DNA of 64,000 bases from Vagococcus teuberi. GTDB lineage: Bacteria; Bacillota; Bacilli; Lactobacillales; Vagococcaceae. Positions 57,234 through 64,000 of the stretch are shown here, piece after piece. A program made the position numbers and the translations under genes. How positions within the stretch are numbered: position 1 is the stretch's first letter; each line of letters opens with the position of its first letter. A model generated the notes under the pieces. It was not told where the DNA came from. It was given only the letters and a program-made list of their open reading frames with translations, and did no database searches. The DNA is taken from NCBI RefSeq assembly GCF_001870205.1, contig NZ_CP017267.1, positions 1,166,501 through 1,230,500 of the forward strand, in the 5' to 3' direction.

Positions 57234-58628
57234 ATGGACATTCAAGACTACATGAAAGCATTTATTGATACTTTTTACGAAAATAAACAAGACATTCAAC
57301 AAGGAAAGCCAATTGAGCTGATTCCTAACGACACCATCAACGCACTAAAAAATACGACCATCACCGAAAATGGACGTGATTTAGATAGTCTACTGAAAAT
57401 GTTAGAAGAAAGTGTCTATCCTTTTAGAAATGTTAGTGAACATAAACGAAATTTTGCTTTTATTCCTGCACCCGTTGTTGATATTTCAAAATTAGGTGAC
57501 TTATTTGAATCATTTTATAACCCAAACGCTGCAGGATTTTATTCTAGCTCTGGAACAGCTGTCGTCGAAGAAGAAATGATGGCTTATTTATGTGAAAAAG
57601 CTGGATATAATCCCAAAAAAGCAAGTGGCACATTTTTATCAGGTGGTTCAATGGCCAATCTAAATGCCACTATAGCTGCCAGAGATAAATATTTATCGTT
57701 AGATGACATCACAAGAGGTGTGGTTTATATTTCTGATCAGGCACATCATAGTGTCCATAAAGCACTTCACGTGATTGGTATTCCAGATGAAAGAATTCGT
57801 CGTGTAAAGACAGATGACCAATTAAAAATTGACCCAACAGCACTTCAAGAAATAATCAAAGCTGATAAAAAGAATGCATTACGTCCATTTATCGTCATTG
57901 CGACAGCCGGGACAACAAATGCGGGGGTGATTGATCCATTAACTGAATTGGCTAAGATTTGTAAAGAAGAAGACATGTGGCTGCACGTGGACGGAGCGTT
58001 TGGCGCATCGGTGTTATTATCATCAAGCCACACTCACCTACTTAAAGGAATTGAACAGGCTGACAGTATCACGTGGGATGCACATAAATGGCTCTTCCAA
58101 AGCTACTCTTGTGCGATGTTACTAGTAAAAGATAAAGCCGATTTATTGCGAAGTTTTAGTGAAACACCTGAGTATTTAGAAGATGCTTCTGAAAACGAGC
58201 ACATCAACACATGGGATTTAGGACTTGATTTATCTCGTCCAGCTCGTGGTGTGAAGTTATGGTTATCCATGCAAGCGCTTGGAACGAAGAAATTAGGTGA
58301 TACCATCGATTATGGAATCAAACTAGCTGAATACACTGAGTCTGTCGTGCGAAATACACCAAAACTAGACATTGTCACACCTGCTCAAACAGCGATTCTT
58401 AACTTTAGGTATTACCGTGAAGGTTTAAGCGAAGAAGAATTAAATTCGTTCAATACAGCTTTATCAAATATGATTTCTAATCAAGGGTTTGCTCAAATTT
58501 TGACAACAAAACTTCAAGGAAAAACAGTATTACGTATGTGTACCATCTCGCCTGAAACGACACAAGAAGACATCGATAAAACAATCGAACACATTTCTAC
58601 ATGTGTAGAAAAATTAGAAACTAACTAA
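57234..58628 (+). CDS. PLP-dependent group II decarboxylase
   Basis: The 464-residue protein belongs to the group II amino acid decarboxylases (DOPA/tyrosine/glutamate/diaminobutyrate type). It has the SGGSMANLNATIAARDKYL segment near residue 140. The DVDG-like region is WLHVDGAFGASVLL, and the PLP lysine is in SITWDAHKWLFQSYSCAM near residue 286. It is much shorter than the enterococcal tyrosine decarboxylase (about 620 residues), so another substrate (diaminobutyrate, aspartate or other) is likely. The ATG at 57234 follows GGAGGG. No amine/amino acid antiporter is adjacent. Confidence 0.85.
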   Translation: MDIQDYMKAFIDTFYENKQDIQQGKPIELIPNDTINALKNTTITENGRDLDSLLKMLEESVYPFRNVSEHKRNFAFIPAPVVDISKLGDLFESFYNPNAAGFYSSSGTAVVEEEMMAYLCEKAGYNPKKASGTFLSGGSMANLNATIAARDKYLSLDDITRGVVYISDQAHHSVHKALHVIGIPDERIRRVKTDDQLKIDPTALQEIIKADKKNALRPFIVIATAGTTNAGVIDPLTELAKICKEEDMWLHVDGAFGASVLLSSSHTHLLKGIEQADSITWDAHKWLFQSYSCAMLLVKDKADLLRSFSETPEYLEDASENEHINTWDLGLDLSRPARGVKLWLSMQALGTKKLGDTIDYGIKLAEYTESVVRNTPKLDIVTPAQTAILNFRYYREGLSEEELNSFNTALSNMISNQGFAQILTTKLQGKTVLRMCTISPETTQEDIDKTIEHISTCVEKLETN

Positions 58629-58631
58629 AAA

Positions 58632-58675
58632 ATAAACCGAACACGATATCTTAAAAACGTCGTATTCGGCTTTTA
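58632..58675. terminator. Terminator between the decarboxylase and the ACT gene
   Basis: CCGAA-ACGA...TCGT-TTCGG forms a stem, with TTTTATC on the plus strand and a T-rich stretch on the minus. Confidence 0.65.
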
Positions 58676-59352
58676 TCATTCAATTGATAATAGTTGAAGA
58701 TGATTGACTCCTGTTAATTTTTCTAATTCCACTAAGAGTTCATTCACTGACACTGATAGTTCTTTGATATCAATCCCCATGACGACTGTTGCAGTGTCTT
58801 GGATGGGAATGTTTTGATTAATCGTCAAAACATTTCCCCCAAGTTCTGACAAGCGGTTTAACACAGACGACAACAATCCTTTTTTATCGGTTAAGTTAAA
58901 AGAGATAAGTGTTTTTCTAATTTGTGCCGTTTTATCAGCGACAAACACATGGTCTTTGTACTTATAAAACGCACTTCGAGATAGGCCAACTTCATTAACA
59001 ACCTCACTCAACATCTGAGTAGCGACTGTTGCAGTGTCTTGGATGGAATGTTTTGATTAATCGTCAAAACATTTCCCCCAAGTTCTGACAAGCGGTTTAA
59101 CACAGACGACAACAATCCTTTTTTATCGGTTAAGTTAAAAGAGATAAGTGTTTTTCTAATTTGTGCCGTTTTATCAGCGACAAACACATGGTCTTTGTAC
59201 TTATAAAACGCACTTCGAGATAGGCCAACTTCATTAACAACCTCACTCACATTTTTAAAATCTCCTGAGTTTAATAATTTTTTTGCTTCGATTACCTTTG
59301 AGAAAACGTCTGGTAATACTTCTTGATTGACGATTAGATAGTTCTGTGACAT
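58676..59352 (-). pseudogene. ACT-domain protein (UPF0735/PheB type), disrupted by a 239-base tandem duplication
   Basis: The intact protein would be about 145 residues: an N-terminal helix-turn-helix-like segment (VSEVVNEVGLSRSAFYKYKDHVF) and a C-terminal ACT domain that binds small ligands, usually amino acids. As read, residues about 37-102 are encoded twice: 58783-59010 and 59023-59249 are identical except for one base missing from the second segment. Twelve extra bases lie between. The missing G shifts the frame, so two short frames (59352-59008 and 59014-58676) appear. Removing 239 bases restores exactly 145 codons. Likely an assembly join. The location after thrB suggests regulation of the threonine pathway; it starts behind TAAAGGAG. 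Confidence 0.85.
58783..59249. repeat. Tandem direct duplication within the ACT gene
   Basis: Two copies, 228 and 227 bases, are separated by 12 bases. They differ by a single-base deletion (GGATGGGAATG versus GGATGGAATG). No transposase or inverted ends are near. Confidence 0.95.
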
Positions 59353-60218
59353 ACTTCTGCTCCTTTATAATCTACCAATAAATCAAGAGCCTTCCATTTA
59401 TGTTTCAACGTACTAAGTGAGGTGTTTAATCCTTTCATGTCAACTTGTGACGTGAAAATTCCCATCAATGTTGAGCCACTACCAGAAATATAAAACCCTT
59501 TTGCTCCTGATTCTTTTGCGATATGTTCTACTATATCATATTCGTCAATTAATTTTTTGCGGTATGGCTGATGAATGCCATCATCTAAAAATTTATCTAA
59601 ATTAGCCGCATCTCCTGTTTTTAATGCGTCTAATAAAAATAATAATTTTGCTTGATTGGCTACGACCGTTTTTAGCGGATAGCTTTCAGGTAACACTCCT
59701 CGTGCGACTGATGTTTCCAACGTAAAATCGGGAACAAAAGCCACAAATTGATACGACTCATCAACTGGGTAATGCTGGAAAAAAATATCGTCATTCATTT
59801 GATAAGAGGCACTTAATCCCCCTAATAAAGCAGGTACCACATTATCAGGGTGCCCTTCAATTTGAGTACAATACTTCACCAACTCATCTTGGCTTAAATG
59901 AAGCTGATGCAACTCATTGGCTGCTAGTACACCTGACACGATACACACTGCACTACTACCCAAACCACGTGCAAACGGAATATCACTATCTATCTGTAAT
60001 TTAATTGGTGTCACAGGTCGTTTTAAGTCATCTAGCACGTATTTGTATGACTGATAAATTAAATTATCTTCTGTCTGAAATGCCACAGGACACCCTGTAA
60101 TCTCCAACTTGTCTGATAATTCAACCTCACACTCACCATAAAACGTCACAGCTAAACCTAATGTGTCAAACCCGACACCGACATTGGCAGATGTTGCCGG
60201 AACTTTAATACACACCAT
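59334..60218 (-). CDS. thrB: Homoserine kinase
   Basis: Phosphorylates homoserine to O-phosphohomoserine with ATP. The 294-residue GHMP kinase has PATSANVGVGFDTLGLA at the start and PFARGLGSSAVCIVSGVLAAN (ATP-binding loop) near residue 80. The C-terminal KGFYISGSGSTLMGI block follows. Its ATG shares one base with the thrC stop codon, and it overlaps the ACT gene by 19 bases. Confidence 0.96.
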   Translation of the reverse strand: MVCIKVPATSANVGVGFDTLGLAVTFYGECEVELSDKLEITGCPVAFQTEDNLIYQSYKYVLDDLKRPVTPIKLQIDSDIPFARGLGSSAVCIVSGVLAANELHQLHLSQDELVKYCTQIEGHPDNVVPALLGGLSASYQMNDDIFFQHYPVDESYQFVAFVPDFTLETSVARGVLPESYPLKTVVANQAKLLFLLDALKTGDAANLDKFLDDGIHQPYRKKLIDEYDIVEHIAKESGAKGFYISGSGSTLMGIFTSQVDMKGLNTSLSTLKHKWKALDLLVDYKGAEVCHRTI

Positions 60219-61708
60219 TATGACTCACCTACCTGTTTAATAATAATAGCCTTCATCTCATCAATATCAATCACTTGATTATGTAAAATTGGCGCATGTT
60301 TCAAGTCTTTCAACTGACTTGGTGCATAGACGTTTGTTTTTTCTTCTAACTCATCAATTAATTTAAACTCGTCTTGTGAGCTATCAATCGCAAGTTCTGG
60401 AATGTCTTTGCTCACTTCTTGTACAAACTTATAAGGAGAAGCTGTTGATAAAATAACCGTCTTTTCTTTCTTCTCAGGACTATTTTCCAATACATAAGAA
60501 GCCACTGCTGTATGTGGATCAAGTAGGTAGCCTTTTTCTTTGTATACTTTATCGATTTGTTCAGCTACTTGTTTATCTGTTGCATAACCTGTTCCAAATG
60601 TTTCTTGAATAGTGTGTAATAACTCGTCAGAAATTTTGAATTTCCCTGTCGTTTTTAACTGATTCATCAAATCAGCCACATAATGAGCATCTCCTCCACT
60701 TAAATGGAACAGCATTCTTTCTAAGTTTGATGAAATTAAAATATCCATACTTGGTGAGCTCGTCTTTTTAAACTCACGATTTGTGTCATATTCTCCTGTT
60801 TTTAAGAAATCATATAATACGTTGTTTTCGTTTGAAGCACAAATGAGTTTATTGATTGGTAGCCCCATTTGTTGCGCGTAATATCCGGCTAAAATATTAC
60901 CAAAGTTTCCTGTTGGCACAATGTAGTCAACTTTTTCACCTAATTTAATTTCCCCCGTATTAACAAGTTCTGCGTATGATGCAAAATAGTAAACAACTTG
61001 AGGAATTAAACGACCAATGTTAACTGAGTTGGCACTTGAGAATTCAATGTGATGCTCTTTTAGTAATGCCACTAATTCTTCATCATGGAATAAACGTTTC
61101 ACATTACTTTGCGCATCATCAAAGTTTCCGTTAATTGACACAACCGCCACGTTTCCTCCATCTTGTGTTTGCATTTGTTTTTCTTGAATAGTTGATACCC
61201 CATTATTTGGGTAATACACAATCATATCAACTAACGGATCATTTTTAAATCCTTCCAAAGCAGCTTTACCAGTGTCACCACTTGTGGCGGTTAAAATTAA
61301 TCGTTTGTTCGTATTATTTTGTGTTTTTGCTGATAAGTTTACTAGTTTTGGTAACAGTGATAAGGCAACATCCTTAAATGAACAAGTTGGCCCGTGGAAT
61401 AATTCTAAAACATAATCATCGCCTACTTTTTTTAATGGCGTGATTTTTTCATCGCTAAATGTGTTTGTATAAGCCTCTTTCACACATTTTTTGATGTTAT
61501 TTTCTGAAAACTCATTGAAAAACTGATTGATAACCAGTGAAGCAATCTCTTGATAGTCCTTATCTAAAACAGTCGATACATCTAAATTCACATCATCTAA
61601 GTTAGGCAAGACAAACAATCCTCCATCAGGACTTAACCCTGCTAAAATCGCTTGACTAGCGGAATAGTTAATTGTTTCGTTTCTTGTACTTTGATATTTT
61701 TTTTCCAT
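60218..61708 (-). CDS. thrC: Threonine synthase
   Basis: Converts O-phosphohomoserine to threonine with PLP. The 496-residue class II enzyme has the PLP lysine in FHGPTCSFKDVALSLLPKLV near residue 113 and the glycine-rich SGDTGKAALEGF loop near 155. It starts at ATG 61708 behind AAGGAG and is the first gene of the thrC-thrB-ACT operon, divergent from hom. Confidence 0.95.
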   Translation of the reverse strand: MEKKYQSTRNETINYSASQAILAGLSPDGGLFVLPNLDDVNLDVSTVLDKDYQEIASLVINQFFNEFSENNIKKCVKEAYTNTFSDEKITPLKKVGDDYVLELFHGPTCSFKDVALSLLPKLVNLSAKTQNNTNKRLILTATSGDTGKAALEGFKNDPLVDMIVYYPNNGVSTIQEKQMQTQDGGNVAVVSINGNFDDAQSNVKRLFHDEELVALLKEHHIEFSSANSVNIGRLIPQVVYYFASYAELVNTGEIKLGEKVDYIVPTGNFGNILAGYYAQQMGLPINKLICASNENNVLYDFLKTGEYDTNREFKKTSSPSMDILISSNLERMLFHLSGGDAHYVADLMNQLKTTGKFKISDELLHTIQETFGTGYATDKQVAEQIDKVYKEKGYLLDPHTAVASYVLENSPEKKEKTVILSTASPYKFVQEVSKDIPELAIDSSQDEFKLIDELEEKTNVYAPSQLKDLKHAPILHNQVIDIDEMKAIIIKQVGES

Positions 61709-61719
61709 CGTAACACTCC

Positions 61720-61748
61720 TTGTCTTTCATTTTAGTCTATGATACAAT
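61720..61748 (+). promoter_or_regulatory. Probable sigma-A promoter of hom
   Basis: TTGTCT (61720-61725) and TACAAT (61743-61748) are separated by 17 bases on the plus strand, 44 bases upstream of the hom ATG. The divergent thrC gene starts only 12 bases away. Confidence 0.5.
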
Positions 61749-61791
61749 GTTCACCATACAAAAACAAGTGTATTTTACAGGAGGACTTATT

Positions 61792-62931
61792 ATGAAAATT
61801 GCAATCCTTGGTTTTGGAACAGTTGGTTCAGGTGTTTATGAAATTTTACAGCAAAAAAATTTAGCAAAAAAATTTAGCGTGGAAAAAGTATGGTGTCGTC
61901 CAAATGACACAATTGACATTCCAAAATTTTGTTCTAATATTGAAGACATTATAAACGATAAAGACATTGAACTGGTTGTCGAGGTATTAGGTGGCATTGA
62001 TGTGCCGTTTGATTTAATCTCTCGCATGTTAAAAAGTAAAAAACATGTGGTCACTGCAAATAAAGCCGTTATCGCAAGACATTATGACGCATTAACTGAT
62101 TTAGCAAAAGAAAATGGTGTGTCACTTAACTTTGAAGCAAGTGTTGGTGGTGGGATTCCATGGATTAAAAACGTGGAATTAGCTTCAAGAATCGATGCTA
62201 TTTCAAAATGCTATGGTGTTTTAAATGGCACATCAAACTTTATCTTAGATACCATGTTAAAAGAAGACCAAGATTTTGATGATGTATTAAAAGAAGCCCA
62301 AGATTTAGGTTACGCAGAATCTGACCCAAGTGCAGATATTGATGGCTTTGATGTGTTAAATAAATTAATTATTTCAGCTAGAAAAGCATTCAATAAAAAA
62401 CTCGATCCAGATGATTTCTTTGTTCACTCAATGAGACAAATCACAAAAGGCGATATTCATTACTTCAAACAAAAAGGCCATATTGTAAAATACATCGGTG
62501 AAATTACGCATGACGAAGGGGTTATCTCGTTACATGCTGTACCAGAAACATTTACAGAAGCGACGATTCCAAGTAACAATAATATCGCTAGTCTTGAAGG
62601 AAAAACAATTGGAACATTAAAATTCTACGGACAAGGTGCAGGTAAATTACCAACCGCTAATGCCGTTGTACAAGATATTTTAGATATTTCAAAAAATATT
62701 TCTTATATTGATACTGACAACGTTGAAAATAATGATATAATTGAAAAAAAAATAAATCGCTATACATTCTTTATTCGAACAAACGAAACAATTGATGATG
62801 CGCTAATTAAAGAAAAAGATGGTGATTATTTCATTACTCATCCTATTACATTAGCTGACATCAAAAAACAAACACAATTAAATGATTCTCTGATTGTAAG
62901 AGTGATTACTCAGGAGGATTGGCATGATTAA
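61792..62931 (+). CDS. hom: Homoserine dehydrogenase without a clear ACT domain
   Basis: Reduces aspartate semialdehyde to homoserine with NAD(P)H. The 379-residue protein has the nucleotide-binding ILGFGTVGSGVYEIL start. Other conserved segments are VVTANKAVIA, EASVGGGIPWI, LNGTSNFILDTML, GYAESDPSADIDGFDVLNKL with the catalytic lysine and acids, and FYGQGAGKLPTANAV. Most Firmicute enzymes are about 430 residues with a C-terminal ACT regulatory domain; here only about 75 residues follow the catalytic part. I use ATG 61792, behind GGAGG, not the longer frame from 61720. It overlaps the aspartokinase start by 8 bases. Confidence 0.94.
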   Translation: MKIAILGFGTVGSGVYEILQQKNLAKKFSVEKVWCRPNDTIDIPKFCSNIEDIINDKDIELVVEVLGGIDVPFDLISRMLKSKKHVVTANKAVIARHYDALTDLAKENGVSLNFEASVGGGIPWIKNVELASRIDAISKCYGVLNGTSNFILDTMLKEDQDFDDVLKEAQDLGYAESDPSADIDGFDVLNKLIISARKAFNKKLDPDDFFVHSMRQITKGDIHYFKQKGHIVKYIGEITHDEGVISLHAVPETFTEATIPSNNNIASLEGKTIGTLKFYGQGAGKLPTANAVVQDILDISKNISYIDTDNVENNDIIEKKINRYTFFIRTNETIDDALIKEKDGDYFITHPITLADIKKQTQLNDSLIVRVITQEDWHD

Positions 62932-64000
62932 AGTAACAAAATTTGGCGGAAGCAGTGTTGCGAATGCCACTCAATTTAAAAAAGTTAAAAATATTATTGA
63001 TAGTGACCCAACCCGTACTGTTGTGGTCACAAGTGCCAGTGGGAAAGAACAATCTGACGACCACAAAATGACCGATTTACTTTACCTATGCTATGAGCAT
63101 AAACGTTACGGAATGCCATTTGATGATTTATTTCAAATGATTCGCGACAAATTAACTCGTATTGAAGATGAATTAGATCTTGAGTCAACGATTTCTGAAG
63201 ACTTAGATTTTTTGTATCAAAAACTTTCTGATTCAATTGACATTGACTATCTTGTCAGTCGTGGGGAATACTTAACAGCTAAATTATTAAGCAATTATTT
63301 GGGATTTAAGTTTGTTGATGCAAAGGACATTATCATCTTTAAACCAAATGGCCAAATTGATGAAAAACGCTCATGCAAAGCCATTCAAAATCTTATTAAA
63401 GAATCTGATAAAATCGTCGTACCTGGTTTTTACGGGGCGTATCCTGATAAATCTATTCACTTGATGTCTCGTGGCGGAAGTGATATTACGGGAAGTTTCC
63501 TAGCAAATGTCATGGACGCTGTGTGTTATGAAAACTGGACAGATGTTTCTGGTATTTTAAAAGCCGATCCAAGAATCGTGAACAATCCAAAACAAATTGA
63601 AACCATTACCTATGAAGAATTACGTGAATTAGCTTATATGGGAGCTAATGTTATCCATGAGGAAGCAGTTAACCCTGTTAGACAAAAAGGGATTCCTATT
63701 CACATATTAAATACGAATGACCCACAAAATCGTGGAACAGTTATCACAGCTGAAGACGAGCAAGAAAAACGTCAAGCGATTACTGGGATTACAGGGAAGA
63801 AAGATTTCTCGATTATTACGGTTGTTAAATCCCACATGTCAAATGACTTTGGAACCATTCGAAAAGCACTCGAATGTATGGAAAAATACCGTATTATTGT
63901 CGAGCATATCCCAACTGGTGTGGATTCATTTTCTTTAGTGGTTGAAACAGCAAAATTAAAACCATTTTATTATGAAGTTATCTCTGATTTAAAAGCGAGT
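62924..64000 (+). CDS. Aspartate kinase (3' end outside the window)
   Basis: Phosphorylates aspartate, the first step towards threonine, methionine and lysine. 359 codons are visible. The N-terminal MIKVTKFGGSSVANATQF motif, the VTSASGKEQSDDHKMTDLL substrate loop, HLMSRGGSDITGSFLANVM and the ADPRIVNNPK region are present. The segment from about residue 290 (GITGKKDFSIITV) starts the ACT domain and is cut off at the window end. ATG 62924 follows CAGGAGG and overlaps hom by 8 bases, so the two are coupled. Which aspartokinase isoenzyme this is cannot be told from the part seen. Confidence 0.95.
   Translation, partial: MIKVTKFGGSSVANATQFKKVKNIIDSDPTRTVVVTSASGKEQSDDHKMTDLLYLCYEHKRYGMPFDDLFQMIRDKLTRIEDELDLESTISEDLDFLYQKLSDSIDIDYLVSRGEYLTAKLLSNYLGFKFVDAKDIIIFKPNGQIDEKRSCKAIQNLIKESDKIVVPGFYGAYPDKSIHLMSRGGSDITGSFLANVMDAVCYENWTDVSGILKADPRIVNNPKQIETITYEELRELAYMGANVIHEEAVNPVRQKGIPIHILNTNDPQNRGTVITAEDEQEKRQAITGITGKKDFSIITVVKSHMSNDFGTIRKALECMEKYRIIVEHIPTGVDSFSLVVETAKLKPFYYEVISDLKAS

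Noticed and set aside
61720-61791. Longer hom frame starting at 61720
   Set aside because: It lies in the promoter region, lacks homology to the family's N-terminus and has no ribosome site; ATG 61792 follows GGAGG.

Overview
The window is 64 kb of chromosomal core DNA from a low-GC Firmicute. The best fit is a lactic-acid bacterium of the Enterococcaceae (Vagococcus/Enterococcus-like). The reasons are separate GlyQ/GlyS subunits behind a T-box, a sufCDSUB cluster, the glnR-glnA / hflX-miaA and rhomboid-yqgQ-glcK neighbourhoods, a DUF3042 peptide, a bile-salt-hydrolase-like enzyme, and TTG/GTG starts behind strong GGAGG sites. No insertion sequence, CRISPR array, rRNA or intact tRNA was found. 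The species is an inference.

Layout. 1-1077 is the 3' end of a class A penicillin-binding protein. 1127-10128 (minus) is a housekeeping run: glyS, glyQ, a glycine T-box, recO, era, dgkA, ybeY, pgpH, phoH. 10129-14372 is a small mosaic: a tRNA-like half structure, a 38-codon peptide, a replication-type winged-helix protein, a membrane-anchored unknown, a DNA glycosylase and an orphan AMP-forming synthetase. 14465-19647 (minus) is sufCDSUB. 19840-24977 holds a cation/proton antiporter, a methionine ABC transporter behind a Met T-box, and deoC.

25034-32277 (minus) is the most distinctive block. A LevR-type sigma-54 activator precedes a mannose-family PTS (IIA, IIB, IIC, IID) interleaved with a FrlC-like epimerase and a FrlB-like SIS deglycase. 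A well-formed -24/-12 promoter lies before the IIA gene and overlaps the activator's terminator. I read it as a PTS-driven pathway for Amadori compounds such as fructoselysine or a related glycated amine: phosphorylation on import, epimerisation, then deglycation to sugar phosphate and free amine.

32360-46133 returns to core genes: cshB, an AEC transporter, alr, degV, an LCP protein, efp, glnR-glnA, a PLP lyase, hflX, miaA and a phosphodiesterase. 46241-58628 carries DUF3042, a second glycosylase-fold protein, the bile salt hydrolase, the glucokinase operon, a divergent MarR/exporter pair with a perfect palindromic operator, rlmN, a CofE-like ligase with a small partner, a polysaccharide deacetylase and a PLP decarboxylase. 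58676-64000 is threonine/aspartate-family synthesis: thrC-thrB-ACT protein on minus, hom-aspartokinase on plus.

Two genes, glnA and the ACT-domain gene, are interrupted by imperfect tandem duplications. In each, removing the extra copy restores a normal-length frame. Both look more like assembly joins than biology and should be checked against reads.
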